The position numbers and the translations under genes were made by a program. Positions 1 through 10,640 of a stretch of 64,000 bases of DNA are shown piece after piece (positions within the stretch are counted from its first letter, which is position 1; the number at the start of each line of letters is the position of its first letter). Source of the stretch: Carya illinoinensis (Eukaryota; Streptophyta; Magnoliopsida; Fagales; Juglandaceae); NCBI RefSeq assembly GCF_018687715.1, contig NC_056759.1:36047385-36111384 (forward strand), given 5' to 3'. The notes beneath the pieces were generated by a model. The model had not been told where the DNA came from. It worked only from the letters and a program-made list of their open reading frames with translations, and did no database searches.

Positions 1-522
1 CGGCGGCGGATCGGAGCAAAATCCGTGCGCCCTTTGGAAGCTTTTTCCGGCCAAATGGCCGGCCGGTTGGGGGTGGGTTTTGGAGGGAAGGTAGACCGGA
101 AGGAGAGGAAGAGAATGGGACCGGTGGGAGGCCGAACGGTGGCCGGACGGCGGCGGTAGGGCTTAGGGAAGGTGACGCCGGCGTAGGGAGAGAGAGAGAG
201 AAGAGAGAGCACGGGGGGGGTGTCCGGGTCGAGCGGGAGAGAGGAGAGAGAAAAGAAAGAGAAAAAAAGAAAAAGAAGAAAAAAAAAACAAGATGTGAAA
301 AGAAATGAGGTCCAGTCCTCACTCCGGAAAAAAGAAACAAACCGCCAAAAAGATTAAAACCACAAAAACAACTAAAAGAAATAAAACACAACCTCAAATA
401 AATTAAAATAAATTAAAAACCGACTTTAAAAACGCAATTAAAATAAAATAAAATATCTGATATATTAATTAAAATAAAAACAATTATTTCAGCGAAAATA
501 CACTTAAAAGCGGGTCATCACA
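1..522 (-). repeat. 3' LTR of element A (partial)
   Basis: Matches 7108-7635 almost base for base. Position 1 corresponds to 7108, and both copies end in the same ...TCATCACA. Differences seen are an 8-G versus 14-G run and one C for A in an A-run near 289. On the sense (minus) strand the LTR begins TGTGATGACCCGC. About 1.5 kb of this LTR lies beyond the left edge. Confidence 0.95.
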
Positions 523-535
523 TCCTCCCCTCCTT
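523..535 (-). other. Polypurine tract of element A
   Basis: On the minus strand this reads AAGGAGGGGAGGA and directly abuts the 3' LTR, the position expected for the primer of plus-strand DNA synthesis in an LTR element. Confidence 0.88.
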
Positions 536-640
536 AAAAACAATTTCGTCCTCGAAATTGCAAGATCACCACCAACTTAAACCAAGCCACACAAACGCAC
601 ATGAACCAACTGAGACCAAGATTAAAATTACATACCTTCA

Positions 641-3600
641 TCATCCGAACAGATACGGGTACTGCTCCCTCATGTCCGCTGCTCGCTCCCAAGAGAAGTC
701 TTGAGCTAACGGATCTCCCCAAGCCACTTTAACTAAAGGTATCGTCTTGGACCTCAACTGTTGCTCCTTCCAATCCAAAATCTGCGACGGAACAACCTCG
801 TAAGTGAGATCCGGTTGCAATTGAATACCTGCTGGGTCGACGAAACGTGGCTCTTGCTGTCCAAAGCTCTTCTTCAGGGATGATACATGGAAGACGTCAT
901 GAACATCTCCAAAATAATCCGGCAAAGCAACTCTATAGGCGACGGACCCTACTCTCTCCAGAATCTGAAAAGGGCCGACGTACCTCGGATCTAGTTTCTT
1001 TTTCTTACCAAAACGCTTAACACCTCTCATGGGAGAGACTTTAAGATAAACCCAATCACCAACTTCAAATGACAATTCTCTCCTCCTGGTATCAGCGTAG
1101 CTTTTCTGGCGACTCTGAGCTGCCGCCATTTTTTCTCTGATGATCCGGACTTGGCTTTGCATTTCCTGAATTATTTCGGGTCCAATTACCCTACTCTCCC
1201 CAACTTCATCCCAACACAAGGGCGACCTACACTTTCTCCCATAAAGAGCTTCATAGGGAGCCATCTGAATGGTCGCATGGTAGCTGTTATTGTAGGCAAA
1301 CTCAATGAGCGGCAAATGATTTTCCCAACTCCCTTGGAATTCCAGGGCACAAGCTCGCAACATGTCTTCCAGAGTCTGGATGGTGCGCTCTGACTGGCCA
1401 TCTGTCTGCGGGTGATAAGCAGTACTGAACTTCAACTTAGTACCCAAAGCTGCCTGCAGACTCTTCCAGAACTGCGATGTGAACCTCGGGTCCCGATCCG
1501 ACACTATACTCTTTGGTATGCCGTGTAGCCTCACTATCTCCTTAACATACAAACGAGTCAACTTACCCAAAGAGTCAGTGTTGTTAACAGGCAGAAAATG
1601 AGCACTCTTCGTTAACCGGTCCACAATCACCCAAACAGAATTCTTCCCACTAGGCGTTCTCGGCAAACCCACTACGAAGTCCATCGTGATATCATCCCAT
1701 TTCCACTCAGGAATTGGGAGGGGTTGGAGCACACCTGCAGGTCTCTGATGCTCGGCCTTTACCTGACGACACGTGTGGCATTTCTCCACATATAAGGCAA
1801 TGTCCTTCTTCATTCCATCCCACCAGTAATTTTTCTTCAAGTCTCGATACATCTTTGTACTGCCGGGATGAACTGAATACGGGGCCGCATGAGCTTCCGC
1901 CATGATTCGTTCTTTGAAATCTGAGTCCTTCGGGATCACTCTGCGATCTCGGAACCGAAGTATTCCATCACTATCCATGCTATAGTGCAACGGCCCTCGA
2001 GATTTTCGGACTCTTTTCCTGATGTTCAGCAGCTTCTGATCCTTTCTTTGGAGATCTTTCAATTCTTCAAAATCTATTACCCGAATGTCCAGAACCGAAG
2101 ACAAAATCTCTACTTGCTGCGAACTCTCTATAAGGAGCCTTCTCATCCCATAAAGTAACGAATCCATTTCTGACGGTTCGGCTTCATCCTCCAAATGAGA
2201 CTTCCGGCTCAAAGCATCAGCAACTATGTTAGCCTTCCCCGGGTGGTACTTGATCTCACACTGATAGTCACTGATTAGCTCCAGCCAACGCCTTTGCCTC
2301 ATATTCAAATTTTTCTGGGAAAACAAATGCTTCAAGCTCTTATGATCAGTAAAAACCTCACAAGCTTCCCCATACAAGAAATGCCGCCAGATCTTGAGTG
2401 CAAAAACAATCGCAGCCAACTCTAGATCATGCGTCGGATAATTCTTCTCATGGTCCTTAAGCTGACGAGATGCATAGGCTACAACCCGTCCTTCCTGCAT
2501 AAGGACACAACCCAAACCGAACTTAGACGCATCACTGAAGACTACAAACGGCTTATGCGGTTCTGGGAGTGCTAACACTGGTGCCGTTGTCAGCCTGTTC
2601 TTCAATTCCTGGAAGCTTCTCTCACATTTCTCTGACCAAACAAATTCTGTATTCTTCCGAGTCAAAGCTGTGAGAGGTCCGGATAAGCGAGCAAAACCCT
2701 CTACAAACCTTCGGTAGTAACCGGCGAGCCCCAAGAAACTCCTGATCTCGCGTACTGTAGTTGGGCGTGGCCATGACAAAATGGCTTCTACCTTACTGGG
2801 ATCAACTGCCACTCCACCCTGGGAAATTACATGCCCAAGAAATTTAACTTCTTCCAACCAGAACTCACACTTGCTGAGCTTGGCGTACAACTGGTGCTCT
2901 CTCAATTTCTCAAGTACCAGACTAAGATGATACACATGCTCTTCAATATCTCGGGAATAAATCAGTATATCATCTATAAATACTACCACAAAGGAATCCA
3001 GGTAAGGTTGAAACACCCTATTCATCAAATCCATGAACGCTGCAGGAGCATTAGCTAGCCCAAACGGCATCACCTTAAATTCATAGTGTCCATACCTCGA
3101 CCTGAAGGCAGTTTTCGGCACATCCTGCTCTCTGATTCTCAGCTGGTAGTATCCTGACCTCAGATCAATTTTAGAGAACACCGCTGCCCCCTGAAGTTGG
3201 TCAAACAAGTCATCAATCCGCGGGAGAGGGTATTTATTTTTGATGGTCACCTTGTTCAACTCCCTATAGTCAATGCACATACGAAGGGTTCCATCTTTCT
3301 TTTTAACAAATAAAACTGGAGCACCCCACGGCGACGTACTAGGCTGAATAAACCCCTTCTCTACTAATTCTTGCAACTGAGTCTTCAACTCTTTCAATTC
3401 AGCCGGTGCCATGCGGTAAGGAGCCTTATGCACAGGAGCCGCTCCAGGTTCCAAGTCTATAACAAACTCCATCTCTCGCACGGGGGGTAGTCCGGGCAAG
3501 TCATCCACAAACACATCGGGGAACTCCTCCACAACTGGAATGTCTGCCAAGGACTTCTTCTCAGACGGCGTGGACACCATCTGGACCAAGAATGCATCCG

Positions 3601-4084
3601 CTCCCCATGCAATCTCTCTTCTTGCCTGTATCGCCGATATAATCATCGGCTTTTCTTTTAATCTACTCCCCGCAAATTCCAGGCAATCACCATCCGGAAG
3701 CTGAAAGCTAATAGTCCGACTTCTGCAATTTATAGTCGCAGAATATCGGTATAGCCAATCCATCCCGAGGATGATATCAAAACCCAACAGCTTGAATACC
3801 ACCAGATCGGCATCCAAAAATCTTCCCTCAAAATTTAACGGGCATCCCAAAGCAACCTTGGAACACCACACCATCTCGCCGTCGGGTAGCGCCACTACCA
3901 TAGCCTTCGGCAACGGTTCCGTGACCAAGTTACACACCCGAGCAAACGTGGAAGACACAAACGATCGTGAAGCACCAGAATCAAACAAAGTACAAGCATA
4001 AAACTCATACAACCGGACTCTTCCTGAACCAAACACACAACCCATGAAATCCAAAAAAAACAACGAAGAAACCAAATGCACCAA
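641..4084 (-). CDS. pol: Gypsy pol polyprotein: protease, reverse transcriptase, RNase H, integrase, chromodomain-like tail
   Basis: An open frame of 1147 codons. Visible landmarks are aspartic protease DSGA (residues 35-38), reverse transcriptase with the FIDD active site (369-372), RNase H with its first Asp near 518, and an integrase zinc-binding HHCC (H732, H739, C769, C772). The integrase core follows with Asp802, Asp863 and Glu899. The last 60 or so residues resemble the chromodomain of plant chromoviruses and end in a typical YPYLF-like tail. The nominal start is a TTG with an in-frame TAA just upstream, so it is not a believable start codon. Residues 1-20 are intron-like. I think translation reaches pol from gag after splicing (see 4024-4123), making the true exon begin at 4023. 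No internal stop is seen, so the copy could be active. Confidence 0.93.
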   Translation of the reverse strand: MVHLVSSLFFLDFMGCVFGSGRVRLYEFYACTLFDSGASRSFVSSTFARVCNLVTEPLPKAMVVALPDGEMVWCSKVALGCPLNFEGRFLDADLVVFKLLGFDIILGMDWLYRYSATINCRSRTISFQLPDGDCLEFAGSRLKEKPMIISAIQARREIAWGADAFLVQMVSTPSEKKSLADIPVVEEFPDVFVDDLPGLPPVREMEFVIDLEPGAAPVHKAPYRMAPAELKELKTQLQELVEKGFIQPSTSPWGAPVLFVKKKDGTLRMCIDYRELNKVTIKNKYPLPRIDDLFDQLQGAAVFSKIDLRSGYYQLRIREQDVPKTAFRSRYGHYEFKVMPFGLANAPAAFMDLMNRVFQPYLDSFVVVFIDDILIYSRDIEEHVYHLSLVLEKLREHQLYAKLSKCEFWLEEVKFLGHVISQGGVAVDPSKVEAILSWPRPTTVREIRSFLGLAGYYRRFVEGFARLSGPLTALTRKNTEFVWSEKCERSFQELKNRLTTAPVLALPEPHKPFVVFSDASKFGLGCVLMQEGRVVAYASRQLKDHEKNYPTHDLELAAIVFALKIWRHFLYGEACEVFTDHKSLKHLFSQKNLNMRQRRWLELISDYQCEIKYHPGKANIVADALSRKSHLEDEAEPSEMDSLLYGMRRLLIESSQQVEILSSVLDIRVIDFEELKDLQRKDQKLLNIRKRVRKSRGPLHYSMDSDGILRFRDRRVIPKDSDFKERIMAEAHAAPYSVHPGSTKMYRDLKKNYWWDGMKKDIALYVEKCHTCRQVKAEHQRPAGVLQPLPIPEWKWDDITMDFVVGLPRTPSGKNSVWVIVDRLTKSAHFLPVNNTDSLGKLTRLYVKEIVRLHGIPKSIVSDRDPRFTSQFWKSLQAALGTKLKFSTAYHPQTDGQSERTIQTLEDMLRACALEFQGSWENHLPLIEFAYNNSYHATIQMAPYEALYGRKCRSPLCWDEVGESRVIGPEIIQEMQSQVRIIREKMAAAQSRQKSYADTRRRELSFEVGDWVYLKVSPMRGVKRFGKKKKLDPRYVGPFQILERVGSVAYRVALPDYFGDVHDVFHVSSLKKSFGQQEPRFVDPAGIQLQPDLTYEVVPSQILDWKEQQLRSKTIPLVKVAWGDPLAQDFSWERAADMREQYPYLFG

Positions 4085-4123
4085 AAATTAAATCCAACTT
4101 AAAAAAATTAAATTAATCCATAC
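4024..4123 (-). other. Candidate spliceosomal intron between gag and pol
   Basis: On the minus strand the gag frame reaches ACAG, then GTATGG at 4123, a good plant donor. A T-rich 100-nt stretch ends in TTTGGTTCAG at 4024, a good acceptor. The stretch contains the gag stop (4113-4115) and all the residues before pol that have no counterpart in usual protease sequences. Because 100 is not a multiple of three, removing it brings gag and pol, which lie in different frames, into one frame with the protease DSGA domain placed normally. Spliceosomal introns are known in Ogre elements but are not usual in chromoviruses. The splice itself is inferred. Confidence 0.65.
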
Positions 4124-5366
4124 CTGTGATTACTCCAGCCTCATGGGTCGCTGGTGCCTCATCATCCACCTCTCCGGGTGTGACTGCATAAACCCGGGCT
4201 TGTACTGCCTGTCTCGGGTTGGTTCTTCCACCGTGTCTACCTCCACGGCTTCCTTGAGCTCTGACGGGGCAATCCCGAACTATATGTCCCACTTGACCGC
4301 ACCGATAACACTGGGGTCCGCTACTCGTGCGACAGTCGCCCTCATGAGCTCTATTACAAACCCCACAAACAGGCATACGTCCTCCCATGCGAACACTGGA
4401 GGATGCTTGAGATCGGGTTCCAGTCCGCTGAACAAACTTCTGAGGCGAACCCGAGCTGCTTCCTTCACCAGAAAAACTCCGCCTCTTTTGCCCTGAAGGG
4501 GAGCCCATACACAAATTATTTTCCCGCTCTATAAGGGTGGCCACATCCACTAACTCCTGAAAAGTGGATATCCGATGGCTGACCACCAAACGGCGTATAT
4601 CAGGGCGTAGTCCCTCCTGAAAACGCTCAGCTCGCAGCTCCTCTGTGGCAACAAGATGAGGAGCAAACCGCTCCAGTTCTATGAACCTCCGGGCGTATTG
4701 TTCCACTGTTGCGCCCCCTTGGACCAGATTAGAGAATTCTCTTGCCTTTTGCTTCCTTACCGATGCGGGAAAGAAGCGGTCATTGAATTCTTTCTTGAAA
4801 CGCTGCCAGGTCACCGCAGCGAAAGATCCCAGTTCAGCTTCCAACATCACCCTCCTGGTATCCCACCAATCAGAAGCGATACCTTGTAAGAGGTAGCTGG
4901 CATAGAGTACTTGTTGTGCTTCAGTGCACCCACACACCTCAAAGGTTTTCTCCAGATCTTTGATCCATTTCCCAGCCTGAAGTGGATCCTCATTCCCATT
5001 GAAGTGTGGAGTCCTATGCGCCAAGAAGCGCTCATAGGTGCACCCAGCTTGCACCATGCTACTGGACCCTCCTTGATACATCCAAGGCCCTCCCTGATAT
5101 GGCCAGGGACCTCCTGGTTGTGGCCAATACATTCCCTGTGGCGGACAAGGCTCTCCTGACGGTGGATAGGGCCCTCCTGATGGTGGATAAGGCCCTCCTG
5201 ATGGTGGCCAAGGTCCTTGTGGTGGCCAAGGCCCTGCCTGTTGCGGCCTAATATTCTGTTGCATGAACTCCGTCATCTGCCGAATTGCTCCGGCTAAGGA
5301 GTCATCCCTGGATGTATTGTCTTGCGGTTCCTGAGTATTTTTCCTTGGCCTACCTGGTCTCCCCAT
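4113..5366 (-). CDS. gag: Gypsy gag capsid-like protein
   Basis: The protein has 417 residues from the ATG at 5366. I prefer this start over the upstream in-frame codon at 5414 because the sequence becomes gag-like here (MGRPGRPRK). A proline-glycine-rich segment near the N-terminus has repeated GGPYPPS units. A retrotransposon-gag region with the conserved WW pair (SDWWD) follows. A CCHC zinc knuckle (CYRCGQVGHIVRDC, residues about 353-366) should bind the packaged RNA. The stop at 4113-4115 lies inside the candidate intron, so unspliced RNA would give gag alone and spliced RNA a gag-pol fusion. That arrangement is an inference. Confidence 0.9.
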   Translation of the reverse strand: MGRPGRPRKNTQEPQDNTSRDDSLAGAIRQMTEFMQQNIRPQQAGPWPPQGPWPPSGGPYPPSGGPYPPSGEPCPPQGMYWPQPGGPWPYQGGPWMYQGGSSSMVQAGCTYERFLAHRTPHFNGNEDPLQAGKWIKDLEKTFEVCGCTEAQQVLYASYLLQGIASDWWDTRRVMLEAELGSFAAVTWQRFKKEFNDRFFPASVRKQKAREFSNLVQGGATVEQYARRFIELERFAPHLVATEELRAERFQEGLRPDIRRLVVSHRISTFQELVDVATLIERENNLCMGSPSGQKRRSFSGEGSSSGSPQKFVQRTGTRSQASSSVRMGGRMPVCGVCNRAHEGDCRTSSGPQCYRCGQVGHIVRDCPVRAQGSRGGRHGGRTNPRQAVQARVYAVTPGEVDDEAPATHEAGVITGMD

Positions 5367-5625
5367 AATTCTGTCACAACACCACTCTTGACCCTCCTTT
5401 AAGAAAACAAACAAAAACCATCATAAAACCAACAAAACAAAAACAGCACCACGCAGCGAGAAATAAAAGGAACCAGCATGCCAAAACATAACTAAATAAA
5501 ACAAGCAAACAAACATAAACAAATAAAACAAATAAAACAACTATACTTAACATAATTTTAAAACACAACTTTAAAAACATTCTGGTACTACCTACGGGAC
5601 TTGTGGTTTTACCCAGAGCCAAACC

Positions 5626-5637
5626 GCTCTGATACCA
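5626..5637 (-). other. Primer-binding site (tRNA-iMet type) of element A
   Basis: The minus strand reads TGGTATCAGAGC, the standard plant iMet primer site, two bases downstream of the 5' LTR end. It fixes the LTR boundary at 5640 and the direction of the element. Confidence 0.92.
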
Positions 5638-5639
5638 CC

Positions 5640-7635
5640 TGTGACGCCCCCAAAATCCCCACGCCCGAACACGGGGAAATTGAGACGTCCGGATGGTGAC
5701 ACCCCGGGTCACCATCCCATCGACGGGTGCCGAGTGTGTGCAAGGCAGCAAAAGTGTACAGAGAAACACGCAGCGGATAAGATAGTCATAACTAAGTACC
5801 AGAATTTTTCTTAACATAATACAAGCTGTTTAAAACGTACATAGATAAAATATTACATATACCACAAATACAGTTTTAAACGAATATACAAGATAGCATC
5901 AGCAACCCGGCAGAGCCGCATCCTCGGGCTCAGCCTCTTCCTCCTCAACCTCATCTCCTGCACCAAAAGCTACGGAACCACGAATGGTACCGCAGGTAAG
6001 TAAAACCCAAACACTACCAGATAAAAACACATATAACTCAAACAAGATGCATGAAACATGCCCAATGCACAAACCCGTAAAACACAAGTTTTCCACGCAC
6101 GCCAAAAGACACATTTGACATCTCAAACCATTATCCAATTTTAACCGTATGCACCATGATCTCCCCTAGGGGTCATCCGCACACCCTGGCTCCAGTGTCA
6201 CACCGCAGAGTACCGCCACGCATGTGACACCCAACGAGCGATGCCCAGTTCCGCGCCCCGCGCGTGCGTAGCCAAGCATCCTCTAGCCCTCGCCAGCGAA
6301 GGGCCACGGAGTCGGTGAGTAGGCCGATGCCCGGTTCCGCGCCCGGTGCGTTCGTAGCCAAGCACCCCCTAGTCCCGCTCCCATTATCGCTTTCGATAAC
6401 TCAGGGGACATCACTCAGTTTATTCCGCTCCCGAGTGACCAGAGGAGCTCCACCGAGATAATAACCCATCCCGGCTTGGGCTCGTGATACACACGCACCC
6501 GCAACACACTCACGCCAAAACACAGGCTTTTCTCATAAACCCACAACACACGTGCATGCACCATGTAATGCCAAATCAATGCATACTAAAGTAATCCAAT
6601 CACATAAATCAAATAAACAAGCAACTCCGTCCTCCATCCATCCGACCCCCGAAACTCCTCGGACTCAGTCCGGAATCAACAACCAACAACAGATAATAAA
6701 TAAATTGAATGAGCAATATATATTTAAATCTGAAAATAGGGTTTGGAAAATACTTACAGCGCTATACGGCAATTTTAGAAAACACGAGGCGTTGCAAACG
6801 GCGGAAAAACAGCAACGTCACAGTGAAAATTCACTGTGGCCGTGGGTCCGAAAAACCCACTTTTGAACGGGGACAAACTAGGTCACGAAATTGATAGGGA
6901 ATGGTCTAGAGGTGGTTGTGAAGCTATTGGAAGTGACGGACGGCCGTGGGTGGCGGCGGAATGGCCGGAAATGGCCGGATTACCCAAAACGGAAACTAAG
7001 CTCGTAGGAGCTGTTCCGGTGGTCGTTGGAGGCCGGAAATAGGTGGGTTAGGACGGCAAGGAGTCGGTGATGAAGTGGTGAAGAAATGGTGGCCGGAGGT
7101 GGAGCGACGGCGGCGGATCGGAGCAAAATCCGTGCGCCCTTTGGAAGCTTTTTCCGGCCAAATGGCCGGCCGGTTGGGGGTGGGTTTTGGAGGGAAGGTA
7201 GACCGGAAGGAGAGGAAGAGAATGGGACCGGTGGGAGGCCGAACGGTGGCCGGACGGCGGCGGTAGGGCTTAGGGAAGGTGACGCCGGCGTAGGGAGAGA
7301 GAGAGAGAAGAGAGAGCACGGGGGGGGGGGGGGTGTCCGGGTCGAGCGGGAGAGAGGAGAGAGAAAAGAAAGAGAAAAAAAGAAAAAGAAGAAAAAAAAA
7401 AAAAGATGTGAAAAGAAATGAGGTCCAGTCCTCACTCCGGAAAAAAGAAACAAACCGCCAAAAAGATTAAAACCACAAAAACAACTAAAAGAAATAAAAC
7501 ACAACCTCAAATAAATTAAAATAAATTAAAAACCGACTTTAAAAACGCAATTAAAATAAAATAAAATATCTGATATATTAATTAAAATAAAAACAATTAT
7601 TTCAGCGAAAATACACTTAAAAGCGGGTCATCACA
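5640..7635 (-). repeat. 5' LTR of element A (1996 bp)
   Basis: The LTR is bounded by TGTGA...TCACA. It contains a GA/A-rich tract (7290-7405), a G-run (7320-7333) and, toward its sense 3' end, the segment 5910-5940. Blocks of this LTR recur in inverted orientation at 44577-46997 and 56538-58977, for example the 'gagcctgaggatgcggct' block, showing a common LTR family. Open frames seen inside it on either strand are low-complexity translations, not genes. Confidence 0.93.
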
Positions 7636-7974
7636 TACTCAACACCAGGAGTTGTATCCACAAGGAAAGTCTCAACAATTGTTCACATAGAATTAGGGCA
7701 AATGTTTCAGAACTCGGTTATGTGTGTGTGGCTTAACTTCTGTGTGTTCCTCACTAATAAACATGATTTATCATAGGATTTTTCAACCTTAAGATTAATC
7801 ATTATTGATTCTAACTACCTCAAAGCCTAAGGGTCTAGTAGTTTTCACGCCAACTCTGTTTAAAGGTTGAACATTCAACCCCCAAAGTTTTGGGTAACTG
7901 TTTCTAGCCCTTTATTCAGGAAAAATTACACGATTTTTTTTCTTTTTCTTTTCTTTTCTCTTTTTTTTGTTTTC

Positions 7975-8019
<45 letters not shown>

Positions 8020-8734
8020 GGCTCGGTAGTCCTGCAGTTTACTTCTCCTGTTTTAAATCAATGAACATTAATGAGGAACACTACAAGTGTAAGCATGTGC
8101 AAAATGTTCTTACAAAACTTGCCATTCATTCTATATAAATCATATTAATTCTTATTTTTGTAAATATCGCATCCCGGTGTTTCAAATCACTCCTCAATAA
8201 AATATGATGCATCATAAGTCATGTTCTATGTTTAAGGTTGAAAATAAATCTTCACAAAATAATTCCGCTCAACTACTCCACCAAGATACTCAAATTTCAC
8301 AAAAATGCCAGAAGTGTGTGTTAATCGTGCACCTCACAAATTTTTATTTTTTTATTTTATTTTATTTTAACACATTTAACAGAAAACCCTCCCCCCAACT
8401 AAACGTGACATTGTCCTCAATGTTCAGCAATGGATATTCGATTAAACAGATATTGAAACAGAGAGGAAACAAATTCACTTGAGATATTCGAGTGCACAAA
8501 AGGAGTAGATTTCTGTCAAAGTTAAAAACATAACAGAAAACAAAAAAGGAAAAACAAAACAACACATATGGTATATACAATGATGAATCAGAAATTAATT
8601 CAAAATAAACAAAATAAACAAAATACAAAACAAAATAAACAAAATACAAAACAAAATACAAAATAAACAAAATAAACAAAAAAAACAAAATACAAAACAA
8701 GTAAGAAATATTTTTTTTATTTTTTTTTATTTTT

Positions 8735-8760
<26 letters not shown>
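7636..8760 (-). repeat. 3' part of element D with pre-LTR conserved motif
   Basis: A non-coding stretch left of the small ORF of element D. On the minus strand 8388-8424 reads AACATTGAGGACAATGT, then GGGGGGAGGG. This is a block that typically precedes the 3' LTR in several plant LTR families, so the 3' LTR probably starts left of 8388. Long T-runs (7978-8013) and an ATTT/TTTA repeat (8711-8762) flank it. Element A inserted at 7635. The 7636-8380 stretch does not align convincingly to the right-hand LTR, so the pairing of LTRs is uncertain. Confidence 0.5.
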
Positions 8761-8762
<2 letters not shown>

Positions 8763-8767
<5 letters not shown>

Positions 8768-9200
8768 TGAACTTGAGGTTTTTAGCCTCCTGCTTGAGAC
8801 GCTCATGTTCTTCATACAGCATCAGGTCATCCCTAGCCATGGGAACTGGCAAGCGGAATGAAGAATCCAAAAGAGACTTCATCTTTCTATTCTTCTGCCG
8901 TTCGATTCCTTCCCTTATGTGAGCCTCTTGAGCAATTCGTTGAAGTACAACGATTTGCTCTTTAAGCCTTTCAACCTCTTGGTTTTTGGCTTGGACCCGC
9001 TGGGAAAAAGCTACTATGGAGGATGAGTAGCGAGTCCCAAGGCTCACCAGGTCGTAAATGGCATCGGAGTCTGACCTATTGGCCATACTATTATTTTCAA
9101 GTTGCAACATGGCACTAATGGTTGCTGCTGAAAGAACAGGAGGTTGAGAAGTGGAGGGCCTCATGGATTGATCTAGAGGAGTGTTTGAGGAATGAGCCAT
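8763..9200 (-). CDS. Small coiled-coil ORF of non-autonomous LTR element D
   Basis: A 145-residue ORF from the ATG at 9200. I reject the longer upstream extension to 9491 because it reads like untranslated leader. The N-terminus is rich in Ser/Thr/Pro. The middle has a long charged helix with heptad character (residues about 70-110, around QEVERLKEQIVVLQRI), predicting a coiled coil, and the C-terminus is charged. It has no zinc knuckle, protease or reverse transcriptase motif. It sits between a tRNA-Asp primer site and the pre-LTR motif, where gag would be in an autonomous element. I do not recognise the family. It could be a reduced gag-like or captured protein, or a chance frame in a decayed element. 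Confidence 0.5.
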
Positions 9201-9760
9201 TTGCAAAAGAACAGAAGGCTTAAAGACGAGAATGTTGAAAAGAATGCAGATGAGTTTATAGAGATGAGAATGAAAATTTGATGCGGATTTGATGCAGTTC
9301 ACGACTGATTTTATAGAGGAAGTACAATGAACCAGACGAGTTATCATCCACGTCAAGGAGCAATCTGCTTTCGGTGAAATGACAACTCGGAGCCTCAAAT
9401 CCCGTTTTTCAACAACATCATGTGATTTCTTTTCACATCTCCAGCCGCTCCTTGTCAGATCACGGACGGACCCAATTATTTTTTTTTTCAACTATCTACA
9501 GTCACACTTGTCGGATCATGGACGGATCTAATCTGCTTTCAACTCATTACTAACACTCCTCCCAAAGTTTGTAGCATTAACCTCAATGATGCACGTGAAA
9601 CGAAAGAATTTACACACAAAAAGAAGCAGATAATCAAAGACCATGAAAAATAAACAGAGAGAAAGGAAAAAAAAATTAGATGTCACCCAGGCTGTGAAGA
9701 AGTTCACAGCTCCACAACGTCCTCTCAGTAGTAGATGAATGCTCTAATACACGCCAGTTG

Positions 9761-9778
9761 TCCCCGGCAACGGTGCCA
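9761..9778 (-). other. Primer-binding site (tRNA-Asp type) of element D
   Basis: The minus strand reads TGGCACCGTTGCCGGGGA, one base off the TGGCGCCGTTGCCGGGGA site used by Athila-like and other plant elements primed by tRNA-Asp. It places the 5' LTR on its right and the body of element D on its left. Confidence 0.75.
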
Positions 9779-9784
9779 AAAACT

Positions 9785-10640
9785 TGACACGGTTTCGAAA
9801 ATGTGTACTTCCAAGTGCAGAAGCGTCAAGTTGTATCAAGGATAAGTCCAGGATCGTATTCCACAGGGACAATGGGTTATCAGAGCATATTTGAAGTCTT
9901 TGGGTAACAGTTGTCACTATTTTGAGAGAAGAAAATAAAAATGTGATTTTTGATTTTTGGTAACAAGATGTTGATTATAAGTGATGAAAATAAAATTAAA
10001 ATGCAATGCAAAAAGATAATCGAAATCGAAATTGGAAAAACAAACAAATTAACGAAAACTTGGGTTGGGTTTGAGACTCTCTTTATTTCGGATTCTAGAT
10101 AATTTTCTCGATTAACAATCCAGTCAAGGCATTGATAAGCGGAAGATAAAAAGATTAAGCTCAAGTTTTTGTTGCAATATTTTCCTAAGGGATTTTCTAT
10201 TTTACTGGCCGAACACACATTAACAAACAATCGAGAGAAGCCTTGATAATTTCAAGCTTTTGATGTGCCTTACGTCAACAACAAAACAAGAGCAAGAGCT
10301 TCAATCTATTGTTTTTGAATCCTAAACAAATCACGTTCCGTTCAAGCTTTTGCTGTGCCTTACGTCAACAACAAAACAAGAGCAAGAGCCGTAATCTATT
10401 TTTAATTTAAATCCGACTAGTAATATAGTGAAATCTTCAATCAATCACAAAATCTTGCAACGATCTAGAATCTAAAATAAATTAAATCTCATTCCACAAC
10501 CCAAGGAAAATGCGTAAAAGTTGAAATTGGAAAAACAATAGAACAAACACTTGGGATGCAATTTTCGCTCATTTCTAATTTGAAATTGGTTTTACCTCTA
10601 AGTTCGTCTTCTCTCAACCATTTTCTCGTGTCAAGAGATT
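9785..10640 (-). repeat. 5' LTR of element D (right end uncertain)
   Basis: It begins TGACACGG on the plus strand, six bases from the tRNA-Asp primer site. This part contains the 'TGGAATACGATCCTGGAC' type of sequence common near the 3' end of such LTRs. I could not locate a certain CA terminus on the right; homology-like character fades near 10.6 kb. The ORFs in it are not gene-like. Confidence 0.45.
10252..10420. repeat. Two-copy tandem repeat (about 90 bp) in the element D LTR
   Basis: The string 'tgtgccttacgtcaacaac' and about 50 following bases occur twice, starting near 10252 and 10343. The copies diverge in the last third. Such duplications are common in LTR U3 regions and may hold repeated promoter elements. 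Confidence 0.75.

Larger units (their letters stand above)
1..7635 (-). mobile_element. Element A: young Ty3/gypsy chromovirus-type LTR retrotransposon
   Basis: A nearly complete element reading right to left. The order along the minus strand is 5' LTR (5640-7635), iMet-type primer site, gag, pol, polypurine tract, then a 3' LTR cut by the window edge. Domain order PR-RT-RNase H-IN followed by a chromodomain-like C-terminus, with a roughly 2-kb LTR, points to a chromovirus of the Tekay/Del kind; the clade is an inference. The two LTR copies share about 520 bp and differ by one substitution plus the length of one G-run, so the insertion is recent. The right flank begins with TACTC (7636-7640), which may be the target duplication; the left side lies outside the window. 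Confidence 0.93.

Noticed and set aside
5374..5817. 147-codon minus-strand frame across the gag start, primer site and LTR end
   Set aside because: It crosses the LTR boundary and primer-binding site, so it is a shadow reading.
6980..7510. Ser/Pro-rich frames on both strands of the element A LTR
   Set aside because: They translate the GA/CT-rich and G-run tracts of the LTR, are present in both LTR copies, and have no protein features.
8089..8099. CACTACAAG as a 5' CACTA terminus
   Set aside because: The match breaks after nine bases, there are no subterminal repeats beside it, and it lies inside element D.
9201..9491. N-terminal extension of the element D ORF
   Set aside because: It has no coding character and uses a non-preferred start; the ATG at 9200 is followed by protein-like sequence.
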